DNA from: a virus
Virus record (IMG/VR): IMGVR_UViG_3300037961_001050
Coordinates: 1 to 47,951 of that record
Direction: 5' to 3' (one strand)
DNA: 47,951 bases
Positions 26,087-36,500 of the stretch are shown here, piece after piece (within the stretch, counting starts at the first letter, position 1; every line of letters starts with the position of its first letter). Both the position numbers and the translations under genes were made by a program. A model generated the notes under the pieces. The model ran no database searches and was not told the DNA's origin. It saw nothing but the letters and a program-made list of their open reading frames with translations.

Positions 26087-26097
26087 AAGTGATTATA
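26087..26097 (+). promoter_or_regulatory. Candidate phage promoter motif AAGTGATTATA, copy 3
   Basis: Exact copy of the 11-base motif at 3383-3393, in the 34-base gap between the two hub genes and only four bases before the next ATG. Such closeness would make a leaderless or very short-leader transcript if it is a promoter. A translational or RNA-processing role is the alternative. Confidence 0.38.
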
Positions 26098-26101
26098 AAT
26101 T

Positions 26102-27652
26102 ATGCCAGCAATAGTAGAAGTAAATTATTTTAACTCTTTTTGGTTAAAGAAGGTTGTAGACGGTAGAGCAGAAACTGTAACTGCTACTCCTGGCAACCCA
26201 AATCCAGAAATAGATCCGTCAACACTACCCAGTAAGCTTGTATATCCAGGTGTTATATCACCTAATACATCTGTTACTGGAGCAGAGTTTCCATATTTTG
26301 CACAAGCAGGTGTACCTACTGTGCCAAGTATTACTAATGATCAAGGTGTTGTATCTTTATTAGACTGGCATGTAGAAGAAGCTAGAATAAGAGGTGGATA
26401 TAACAATGTAAATGTTGATTATGGTGTTAAAGCTTATATAGAAGAAGAATACCCGCAATCAGCTATTAGATTTAACTCTATGATTTACAGTGGTATATAT
26501 AATGCTAGAACAGGTGTAAACAATACTAATCAGTTTCCAGTTGGAGAAGACATTATAAAAAGTGTAGATCCAAGAAATGGTAGCATCCAAAAAATATATG
26601 CTGAAGATACTAACTTAATAATTTTCCAAGAAAATAAAGTTAATAGAGCATTAATAGATAAAGATGCTATATATTCTGCAGAAGGCGGTGGAACAGTTAC
26701 ATCTGCTAATGTTGTAATTGGACAAATAGTTCCTTACGCTGGTGAATATGGTATTAGCGATAACCCTGAAAGCTTTGCTGTGTATGGTTTTAGAAAATAT
26801 TTTACAGATAAAAACAAAGGCGCTGTACTAAGATTATCTCACGATGGTATAACAGAAATATCAAGATATGGTATGACTGACTTTTTTAGAGATCAGTTTC
26901 AAACTGTAGATACTATTGATAGCTTTGGACAATTGATAGGTGGTTGGGATAATTATACTAAGCAATATACTTTAAATATTAAACCATACAATCAAACAGG
27001 TGATGCTGGTTTTAGAACATTAGCTTTTGATGAATCTGTTTTAGGTTGGCCAACTTTTTACAGCTACAACCCCAACTTTGTATTTAGCGTAAATGGTACT
27101 ATGTATTCTATACCTGATTATAATGCCACTTCTGATTTACCTGATCCAGGTGGAAATATATACAGGCACTATGTTGAAGGCACAGGTATTAATAGAAATA
27201 ATTTTTATGGACAATCTTATCCATCAAGTATACAATTTTTACTAAACCCTAATCCTTCTACACAAAAAGTATTTAAAACAATTGCATACGAAGGAAATAA
27301 TGGTTGGCAAGTAGACTCAATAATCTCAGATGTTACAGGTTTAGATTTAGTAAATGCCAACTGGCAAACATCAAGCGACAACAGTGCACAAATAGCTAGT
27401 TATTATGAAGGTGCTTACATGGAAGATAACATACAGTATTATGCTGGATTTAATAGAAAAGAAAATAAATACGTAGCTAATTTAGTTAACAACTCACCTG
27501 TAGCACCTGGTGAAGTTATATTCGGTGTAGATGTAAGTGGTATAAAAGGTTATGTAGCCACAGTTACAATGTCTACAGATCAAACAACAAATCCTGGCGG
27601 AACAAAAGAATTATTTGCAGCGTCATCAGAGTTTGTTGTGTCATCAATTTAA
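26102..27652 (+). CDS. Tail hub/stabilisation protein, second part, 516 aa
   Basis: 516 residues. Residues ~150-280 contain the segment I-K-S-V-D-P-R-N-G-S-I-Q-K-I-Y, L-I-I-F-Q-E-N-K-V, A-L-I-D-K-D-A-I-Y, Y-A-G-E-Y-G-I-S-D-N-P-E-S-F-A, then F-T-D-K-N-K-G-A-V-L-R-L-S. As I recall, this is the C-terminal hub region of stabilisation proteins in crAss-like phages. G-W-D-N-Y-T-K-Q-Y-T-L-N and G-W-P-T-F-Y-S-Y are propeller-like repeats. In related phages these parts can be in one protein; here they are two genes separated by 34 bases. It presumably assembles with the 1528-residue partner at the tail tip. Confidence 0.8.
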   Translation: MPAIVEVNYFNSFWLKKVVDGRAETVTATPGNPNPEIDPSTLPSKLVYPGVISPNTSVTGAEFPYFAQAGVPTVPSITNDQGVVSLLDWHVEEARIRGGYNNVNVDYGVKAYIEEEYPQSAIRFNSMIYSGIYNARTGVNNTNQFPVGEDIIKSVDPRNGSIQKIYAEDTNLIIFQENKVNRALIDKDAIYSAEGGGTVTSANVVIGQIVPYAGEYGISDNPESFAVYGFRKYFTDKNKGAVLRLSHDGITEISRYGMTDFFRDQFQTVDTIDSFGQLIGGWDNYTKQYTLNIKPYNQTGDAGFRTLAFDESVLGWPTFYSYNPNFVFSVNGTMYSIPDYNATSDLPDPGGNIYRHYVEGTGINRNNFYGQSYPSSIQFLLNPNPSTQKVFKTIAYEGNNGWQVDSIISDVTGLDLVNANWQTSSDNSAQIASYYEGAYMEDNIQYYAGFNRKENKYVANLVNNSPVAPGEVIFGVDVSGIKGYVATVTMSTDQTTNPGGTKELFAASSEFVVSSI

Positions 27653-27662
27653 ATTATATTAT

Positions 27663-28070
27663 ATGGATTTTAACGTAAGAGCTCTTACTACTAAAGACTG
27701 GGATACCTTAGTCGAGTGGTGGGATTGGTGGCCAGGTTGGACTGCGCCGCCTAAAGATTTTTTACCTAACCATGGAACGGGAGGTTTTATGGTAGAAAAA
27801 AATAATAAGCCTATAGTGGCTGGTTTTGTTTATTTTACAAACTCTAAAATAGCGTGGGTAGAATATATTATATCTAACCCTGATTATAAAGAAGATGATA
27901 GACAAGACGCAATTAAAAAATTATTAACAGAATTAGAAGAATTTATTACTACAATGGGATATAAATACATGTTCACTGTAGTACAAAATAAACATTTAAT
28001 AGAAATACATAAAAATTTAGACTGGAATATAGACGAAAAACCGTCATACGAATTATCAAAAAATTTATAA
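27663..28070 (+). CDS. GNAT-like acetyltransferase-fold protein, 135 aa
   Basis: Start at the ATG at 27663 (M-D-F-N-V-R-A-L); an in-frame upstream start would overlap the hub gene. The pattern V-R-A-L-T-T-K-D-W-D-T-L-V-E-W-W-D-W-W, then G-G-F-M-V-E, P-I-V-A-G-F-V-Y-F-T-N-S, A-W-V-E-Y-I-I-S-N-P-D-Y (beta4) and a C-terminal helix with H-L-I-E-I-H-K-N-L-D-W fits a small GNAT N-acetyltransferase, as seen in many marine phages. The acetyl-CoA loop (R-Q-D-A-I-K-K near residues 80-86) is only loosely like the R-x-x-G-x-G/A motif. Substrate unknown; it sits among virion genes. Confidence 0.72.
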   Translation: MDFNVRALTTKDWDTLVEWWDWWPGWTAPPKDFLPNHGTGGFMVEKNNKPIVAGFVYFTNSKIAWVEYIISNPDYKEDDRQDAIKKLLTELEEFITTMGYKYMFTVVQNKHLIEIHKNLDWNIDEKPSYELSKNL

Positions 28071-28071
28071 T

Positions 28072-28800
28072 ATGGGAGCAGGAACAACAGCATTAGTCGG
28101 CATGGGAGTGTCAGCTTTATCTTCATCTATTGGTGCGGGTGTAAGCGCTAGGCGAGCTGCGCGTAGAGCAAGAGAAATGCGTTTAGCACTTGAAAACTTT
28201 GAAAACAATAGGCAAGACGTAATTAATCCTTATGCTGGCGTAGAAGACCTTAGTGATATGGCTACTAACTTATCGGATAGAATTACAAATCCTTTTGCAG
28301 ATTTAGCTGTTGCAACCCAAGCTGCAGAGATGCAAGCTGAAGAAGCTGATATAGCTTTAGCTAATACCTTAGATACATTAAGAGCTACAGGCGCAGGCGC
28401 TGGTGGTGCTACAGCTTTAGCTCAAGCAGCATTAAGAAGTAAAAAAGGAATAGCAGCTAATATAGAACAACAAGAGGCTCAAAATCAAAAGTTAAGAGCT
28501 GAAGGCGAGCGAATGAGACAGCAAGCTGTGCTTGATGAAGAAAGAAGAATACAAGGTATTGAAATATCTGAAGGACAAAGAGTTCAAGCGGCAGAAGCAC
28601 AAGGCTTAGCTTATCAGTTCCAAGCGCAAGAAGCTAGAGATAACGCTAAGATTAATCGTATGTACGGTGAAATGAGATCAGCTCAACTACAACAAGAACA
28701 AAGTCAAGCAGATCTTTTTGGAAATATATCAGGAGCATTTGGTAATATAGCACAATTTGCTGGTACAGATATAGGTGCTGATTTCTTTGACGGACTATAA
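28072..28800 (+). CDS. Internal virion protein-like, 242 aa
   Basis: 242 residues. A Gly/Ala/Ser-rich hydrophobic N-terminus (A-L-V-G-M-G-V-S-A-L-S-S-S-I-G-A-G) could insert in a membrane. It is followed by a basic patch (A-R-R-A-A-R-R-A-R-E-M-R), N-P-Y-A-G-V-E-D, and a long Ala/Gln/Glu-rich helix (Q-A-A-E-M-Q-A-E-E-A-D-I-A-L). The composition and place between hub genes and the giant protein resemble T7 gp14-type internal proteins, which form the membrane end of the DNA-ejection channel. Homology is not demonstrated. Confidence 0.7.
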   Translation: MGAGTTALVGMGVSALSSSIGAGVSARRAARRAREMRLALENFENNRQDVINPYAGVEDLSDMATNLSDRITNPFADLAVATQAAEMQAEEADIALANTLDTLRATGAGAGGATALAQAALRSKKGIAANIEQQEAQNQKLRAEGERMRQQAVLDEERRIQGIEISEGQRVQAAEAQGLAYQFQAQEARDNAKINRMYGEMRSAQLQQEQSQADLFGNISGAFGNIAQFAGTDIGADFFDGL

Positions 28801-28810
28801 AAATAATAAC

Positions 28811-30550
28811 ATGGCAAAAAATAATTTTATTACAGGACCTGTTTCATATGGAGGTAAAGCGCAGCAGTTAGCTATTGGGGCTGGTGTAGCTAAAGCTTTT
28901 AGTAGAGGAGGTTATGACTCATTAAGAAGAGATTACTTACAAAATCAGTTAATAGATCAAGAATTAAAAGAGTTTTCATCTGTATATGATAAAATAAATA
29001 GCATACCTAAAACCGGTGTAGAAACTTTTGATTCAAATATTAATTCGTTTTTTAATCAAGGTGCAGATAAAATATTTAAAGTAAAAGATTTAATGGCTAA
29101 TGGACATATGAGCCAACAAGAGGGTGCAAAGATTTTATCTCAAACAATGAATTATATAGATACATATAATAAAATAGCTCCAAAATTTGTTGAACAAATA
29201 AAATACTATAGAGATTCTAAAGCTACAAACAAAATATCTAGAGTAAACGATGATGGATTATCCGCAATGTTAGATGCTATAGCCAATAACTCTGGCGGTA
29301 TAGAGCTTTTAGAAAAAGATGGTAAAATGTATTTAACAGGTAGTGGAAATGTAGGTGGTGAAGACTGGCAATACAATATGAATTTAGACGAGCTTGGTAA
29401 CTTACTTAATCAAGAAGGTTTTGCTATGATTAAAACAATACCTAGCTATGAAGATTTAGGTATTGACGCTTTGTTTGAAGCTCAAAAAGGTTTATTAAAA
29501 GGAGCTACAGATACATATGAATATACAGATAGTCAAGGAAATATTAAAACAAAACAAGTATATAATCCAGAAAGACTAGGTGAATTAATGGTTGAAAGAG
29601 GTTTATTTGCAGAGCTTATTAATGATCCTGAAATGGAAGTAGTCTGGTCAGACATGGTTAATGCTAATAAAGAGCTAGGCTCTTTTCAACAATGGGATCC
29701 TTCTAATAAAGAAATGAGACAAACAATGGAGGCTTTTTTAATAGACAAAGCTATTACAAGAAATATTCCTGCTGATGAAATTATAGACGTAAGACAACCT
29801 AAATCCTCTAGCAGCGCAGGTGGTTTTAACACTGGTGGTGGGTTCAACTTTGCTCAAACTTTATTTACAGATGTAGCACCAATAATAAAAGAATTTACAG
29901 AACTAGAAGCTTTTGATCCAGTTGAAGGAGAAAATATTGATGGAAAAGGTGGGGGTATGACTTCGCTTAAAAGTCCTAGAACAAAATTAACACCAACAAG
30001 TATAACATTAGATCCACAAAAAGCTATTGACTTATTACAAAAATATACAGATGGACAATCTTTTTATACTACACTAGACGCTAATAGTAAAGGTGATTTA
30101 TTAGCAGATGCCTTTAATATGATTGATGCTTTAACAGAAGATGAAATTGAATCTGAGTATTCAGAGTTTTATGTAGAAGATGGTGATTTAGATAAAATGA
30201 AAAAAGATATTAAAAAAGCACAAGGTGACGCAATAGAAAGAACAATACAATCATTAACGCCTAACGATCCTAAGTCTAGACAAGTAGTTGTTATAAGAAA
30301 AGGAGAATTAAAACCTACAAAAGTAGAAGGTAATATATATTCCGTATTAAAAGAAGTTATAGAAAACACAAATTATATTTCTGGAAAAGATGTTGGTTAT
30401 GCTTTAAACGCATTAAATATATTTACAAATCCTAATCAAGGTGGTTTTGATGTTAACAAGTGGGGTGACTATATTGTTAATGAGGAAATAATTACAGATC
30501 CTAATAGGCTTCAATTAAATACAGACTTTTTAAATACAAATGTTAGATAA
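28811..30550 (+). CDS. Internal virion/ejection protein candidate, 579 aa
   Basis: Start set at the ATG at 28811 (M-A-K-N-N-F-I-T-G-P), ten bases after the previous stop; a longer in-frame form is unlikely. Residues ~30-170 are helical (L-Q-N-Q-L-I-D-Q-E-L-K-E-F-S). A Ser/Gly-rich linker with G-F-N-T-G-G-G-F-N-F lies near 340-350. The C-terminal third is acidic and helical. No catalytic motif is apparent. The position between the gp14-like gene and the 3054-residue protein suggests a component of the ejected internal cargo. Confidence 0.7.
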   Translation: MAKNNFITGPVSYGGKAQQLAIGAGVAKAFSRGGYDSLRRDYLQNQLIDQELKEFSSVYDKINSIPKTGVETFDSNINSFFNQGADKIFKVKDLMANGHMSQQEGAKILSQTMNYIDTYNKIAPKFVEQIKYYRDSKATNKISRVNDDGLSAMLDAIANNSGGIELLEKDGKMYLTGSGNVGGEDWQYNMNLDELGNLLNQEGFAMIKTIPSYEDLGIDALFEAQKGLLKGATDTYEYTDSQGNIKTKQVYNPERLGELMVERGLFAELINDPEMEVVWSDMVNANKELGSFQQWDPSNKEMRQTMEAFLIDKAITRNIPADEIIDVRQPKSSSSAGGFNTGGGFNFAQTLFTDVAPIIKEFTELEAFDPVEGENIDGKGGGMTSLKSPRTKLTPTSITLDPQKAIDLLQKYTDGQSFYTTLDANSKGDLLADAFNMIDALTEDEIESEYSEFYVEDGDLDKMKKDIKKAQGDAIERTIQSLTPNDPKSRQVVVIRKGELKPTKVEGNIYSVLKEVIENTNYISGKDVGYALNALNIFTNPNQGGFDVNKWGDYIVNEEIITDPNRLQLNTDFLNTNVR

Positions 30551-30555
30551 ATAAT

Positions 30556-33500
30556 ATGTTTGAAGAATATCAAGATGGTAATACTATTTTTCAAGTATCA
30601 CCAGATAGACTACAAGACTTTTTGAAGCAATATCCTAACGCTCAGAAAAGAATAAAAGAAACTAAAACACCAAGCATTGTGCTTGAATCAGAGTATATAG
30701 GAGAGCCTCTACCTACAACTGATCCGCCAAGACAATACATTACGTTTAATACTACTCAACCTAAAGTAACAAATAATAAAGGTCAAGTATTACGTGGTGG
30801 TTTTAAAGAAAACTTTGTTGTATATAAAGACGAGTATAACCCTGACGACTACGGTATGAGCTTTGAAGAATATGCTAAACGCATGGGTGTTGATATTAAA
30901 GAAGAAAAAGATTCTGATTTTGAAGTTGATGAAAGCATTGAACCAGTTGTGTTAGGTGAAAAGAAAACTAGATTAGTACCTAGTGATAAGCCAACGGCGT
31001 TTCCAGCTTTGGGTGCAGAAGTTGTAGAAGATGAAGTAGAAACTATTACACCTACCAAAAAAAGTAAAGCTTTAAATGATTACAGATCAGAGTTTTTAGA
31101 AAGAATGAAGTTTATAAAACCTGATAATTATAAAAACGAAGCAGTTAGCTACGTGTTTGATAGTTATACAGATAAAGTTTATAAAGAAAATGCTGAAAAG
31201 TTTAGAGCAAACTTACGTATTGATGAAGGAGAAACATTTAAAGATGAGGTTTCAAAGACTATTGGTTTTGGAAATGTAGGTAGAAGAATATTAAAAAGAG
31301 GTAAAGATGGTGTTGTTGAAGGAGAATACGAACAAATGTATAATTTATTACAAGAGCAAATGCCTGCAGAACTATTTTCAATGTTTGAGCAGGTTGGTTT
31401 TGATTCATCTAAAATAGATTATTCTACAGTTATGAAAATGGCTGAAGAAAATCCTAATATAAGAAATCAAATTAATAATTTTATACAAGAAACAAAGGCT
31501 AAAGAAACAACTTACATACAAAATAAATATTCTAATGTACTAAGTACTGATCAAATGTATTTAGCTATACCTCAACCTAACCCTGATTGGAATACAAGAC
31601 AAAATAGAGTTGCTTCACAAAATGAAGAAGTTAAAAAAAGATATAGAGCTAAATTAGCCGAAGCTGGTTTTACGCCTGATTTAATAGCTTATTATACTAA
31701 CAACATGGAGTTTGGTTCTAATAAAATACCTGATCAATTCCAAGCTGCTTCAATGCCTGGTTATGATGATGATTTTATATTACAAGACCCTAAAAAAGCC
31801 GTATCACCAGAAGAACGTAAAGCTTATTTTAAAGGTTTAGAAGAGTTTGAAAAAAATCAAAGAGAAATTTTTAAACAAGAAATAAATAATTATAATATAA
31901 GAAACGCTCCTGTTGTACAAGAGATAGCAGACATGAGATCTCAAATAGAATCTATAAATGTAAATGATATTAAAACAGAGGGTGATGCTGATTATTATAA
32001 CTCTTTAATAGAACAATACAATAATAAAATTACAGAGTATGCAACTAGTGATTTAGCTCAAGATGGTTTAACCTTATATAGCCAATCAGAATATTTAGCA
32101 GACATAGGAAATCAAATAATGAACCAAGCTAGTATGCAGCAAAATGTAGATCTTGCAGCATATGGCGCGCAGTTTAATTATAATAATTTAGATAAATTTA
32201 TAGCAACTATTGAAACACAATTGTTGGCACCCGGCGCAATGTTAGGTGCAAGCATAATAAATAGAATTGCTGAAGGAGTTGTTAGTGGACCATTTGGAAA
32301 TAATCCACTAGCACAGGTTTATAAGAGTGGTAATGAATTTTTAAGCGGTGAAGAAGTTGGAGATATAATGTTAGGTACTACCAAGCCTGATTATACTGGT
32401 TTAAAAAACGGTGCACTTAATTATTATAAAGCTGTAACAGAAGATTATGAAAAAGAATTTGCCCCTCCTATAAAAATTAGTGATGTAATGGACGATAGGT
32501 CTGCGGCTAATTTTGGTGACTGGCTTAGTGGAGCTACAGCTGAAAACGGTTTAACTATAGCGCAAGTATTAGGACCAAGTTTAGTTGCTCGTGTAGGTGT
32601 TCAACTTCAAAAACAAGCTTTCAAAAAAGCTCTTACAAAAGGTAAAAACTTTGATCCTGATTTATATAAGTTAAGACCAGGTGGCAACATTGCTAATAAA
32701 GAAGACTGGATACCAAATGTAAGTGCTGGTAAAGGATATTATAAAAAGAAACCTGGTAAAGAATTATTTTTTGACGAAAGTACTTTAGACAGTAGATTAT
32801 TTGATTTAACTATAAAGAAAAAAGCTTTACAAAGAGCTAACAATGTTACCATGGCTAGTTTTTTCACCGCTACAGGTGGTGGGGAAATGGGTAGGCTAGA
32901 AGCTAGTTTTCAAAAAGCACAATCTGAATTAGTAAAATTAAGAGCAGCTTTAGCTGAAGAAAAAGATCCTAGCAAACAAAATGAAATACTAAGCCAAATA
33001 GATTATTATGAAAATATAGCCGATAGTGCTGCTTGGCAAAGAACTTTTCAAGGCTTATTGTTTGGTACAACAGAAATGTATGCAGAAAAATTTGGTACAT
33101 TAAGATATGTCAATGATATTAGGTTTACTAGAAACATGTATGGTAGAAAAGGCCTTGAAGATACTTTTACTAAAGGTTGGAGAAATACTAGTTACTGGAA
33201 AAATAGAGCTAAAGATTTAGGCGCTGGAACTTATAACTTAGGATATGGAGTTGCTATAGAAAATGTAGAAGAAATACTTACAGCGGCAGGACATGGCTTA
33301 ATTAAAAGAACTGTGGTTGGAAGCAATGATCCTATTTTAAAAGAAGTAAACATGGATTTAATAGCAAACACTACATTTGCTAGTCTAATGATGCAGTCCC
33401 CTAATACTGCTAGTAATGTTTATAACTTTATTAGATACGAGTCTAGCACTTATGGTGATTATCAAAGAGCTGTACAATACGGTACTGAAAGAGCTAAAAT

Positions 33501-36500
33501 ACAAGAGCAATTAAATGATTTAAATATTACTCCTGAAAAAAGAAAAGAGTTAAATAAAAAAATGGAGAAATTAAATCAACTTGTTAGATTAGATAGTCAT
33601 AACAAGCTGATGAGATACAACAGGTTAAGTGATAAAAACAAAGAACTTTACTTAGAACTTAGAGCTAAACAAAATTTCCAAGAAAAACAACTTTATCAAA
33701 TAGCTGGTAGTGGAAACTTTGGGCAAGACGGATTTGCTGAAAATTTTGAAGCAGCAAAGAAAAGAGTTTTAAAAACAAATGATCAACTTCAAGAAGTATT
33801 AACTGATACAAGATCAAGACAGAAATATAAAGACAAGCTTAAAGAACTTAAAAAATTTAATGAAGATGGAGGTTTAAATCTTTCGTTTGTAAATCCAGAA
33901 GTTGCTAATGCTAATCGATTACTATATGAAACAGCAAAAGAAATGGCAGAGCTGTTGTCTGAAAAACAAGTAATATCTTTTAGTAACGAACAAGAAATTG
34001 AAAGCTTTATTAAGACAAATAATATATCTGATTCAGTTGCAGAAGAATTAAGAAAAATGGGTTATGCCTACAACGATCCCAATGGTAATATATATTTAAA
34101 TGAAAATAATATATATGCTTCTTTAGTAGGTGTTAACGCTTTAGATCTAGGTCTTACTTTTATGGACACAAAAGATGTAATAAAAGCTTTAAAGACTGGA
34201 GAAATAGAAACTAATATATTAACTCAAGCAAGTACATACGAGCAATTTAGAGCAGCAATAGCTCCGTTGCATGAGGTAATACATGATGAAATAGATAGAA
34301 GAAAAATATTTAGCGGTGTTTATGAAAACGCTAAAGAAGCTGCCATGGGTATTTCAAATGTTTTAAAAAATAAAGTAGACAGCGATCAATTAGATAGAGG
34401 TGTATACGAAAAAATAACAAAAATTATTGATAAGTATAAAAATGAAGATGGAGAGGTTGTAGACGCTAGTGAATTTATAACAGTATTAGGTGAAGCAATG
34501 CTCGGTGGTTATTTAAGTGTTAATGATTTAGCAAACATGCATGGTGTTAAATCTTTTCTTAATAACATATTTAGAAAATTAGGACCGTTGGGTAGTGCTA
34601 TGGTAGATATTACTGATCCTTTTGGAACACCTCAAGACATGTATAATTTTATGGCCGAGTATGTTAGAAAGCAAATTGTAAAGGGAGATGTAACAGCTGT
34701 AAGAATACCTGAAGAAGAAAAAGAAAGATTAAAGCTTGAGACAGAAGGTAGACAATCTGTTGCAAATGTTGATGCGCCTAGACTTGATAAGAAAAAATTT
34801 AACCTTCAAAACCTTACTAACGAGCAATTAATTAGAAAACTTAAAAATGCTAAAGGTTACGAAAAACAAGTTATAGAAGATATATTAATAGACGCAGCAG
34901 CTAGAGTAGGTTTAAGAACAATGGGCTTTGATAGTAGAGCTGGTCTTGGAAATATAACGTATGAAGAAGGTTATCAAGTTGCTAGAGAAAGAGTTGTTGA
35001 TAGAGGTTTATTAAATAAATTTGATCCTCGTATAAATGATAATTGGAGTACATACGCTGGTAGTCAATTAAAGTTTGATTTAACAGATGTTATAGAAAGA
35101 AATAAAAAGAAACTTGATACTGAAAGTACAGATAGTGAAATTGCTAAACAAGTTGAAGACACTACAGATACTACAACTGAAGTGGTTGAAGAAACTGCTG
35201 TTGAAGAAGTAGAACCTACTATAGATATATTTGATATATTACCTCCAGAAATTAGACAAGAAGCTCAAGAAGAAATAGATAGAAAAATAAAAGAGAATAA
35301 CATTGATCTAAGCGATGCTAACTTAACGTTTAAAGAGCTACAACAGATAGCGCCATACGAAACATTAGCAAAATATTTTGGAATCCCTGTATCGCGTATT
35401 ATACAACCGTCAGATAATTTAAGAAAAGGCGATGACATTTCTAAAATACAAATGTTTATATTAAAAAATGTAGATAGACTTATAAACACTAGACCAAAAG
35501 GTAATGCAGATGTTGTTCAGACTAAAGCTGTTGGTGATCTTAAAGCTAAACTAGAAGGTGGTCAATCAGCCGGTATAAGATCAAGAAACTTTTTAAACAC
35601 AGAATACGATAAAGTTTTAGACGCAAAAGGTAGACAAAAAAAGATAAACAACAATCTACAGTATAGAATAAAGCCAGGTAATAGAAATAGATTTTTAAAA
35701 GCATCTGGTATTACCAATAATAAAGTAGATAAAAACTATATACCAAGAGGACCTGAGTCTCAATATATAAAAGGTGTATTAGAGTTGTTAGCTAGAAACA
35801 TGGCATTAACAGGGTTTGGTCAAGCTGTTGATCAGCAACAAGATCAAGCCGTGCAAGAAGAAACTACAACGCCAGAAAAAGCAGCAACAAGAAAAGCTAC
35901 TGTAAGACAAAAGACAGCGCCTGCCAAAGCCCCACTACTTAGGTTTTCTCAAATGGCAAATGAAGTAGAGAAGATTATAAATATAAGAGGTGATTTTAAT
36001 CTTGATGAAAAAGGTATAGATAAATTATTAGAAAATTTAAAGTTAGATAAAACTTTTGATTTAAGAAAATCTGATGGAAGAACTAAGTTTGTAGAAGTAA
36101 TTAAAAAGAACTTACTACCTTTAATGCCTAAAGAATTTTGGTTTAGTACAAGAAAAGACGGAAAAGTAACTGGTTCTGCTTTTACAGCTAGCAACAAAAC
36201 GTATGGTTTAAGCATGGGTACCAAAGAAGAAGCTGATGCTTACAATGCTTTTAAAGATGAAATATTTGCTATAGGTAATAACCCTGAAACTAAATTTGGA
36301 AAACCTATAGAGTATAAAGATGAAAATGGAAAAACTATAACTGTTGATTTTAAGAGTGTTACAAAAAATTATAAAACAATTTTTGGCGACAAGACTAATT
36401 ATAAAAATAAAATAGTAAAAGCTGTTGAAGATGGATCTATAGATGCTTGGAACACAAGTGTAGCTGCAATACACAAAGAGATGTGGAAGCGTTTTAACAA

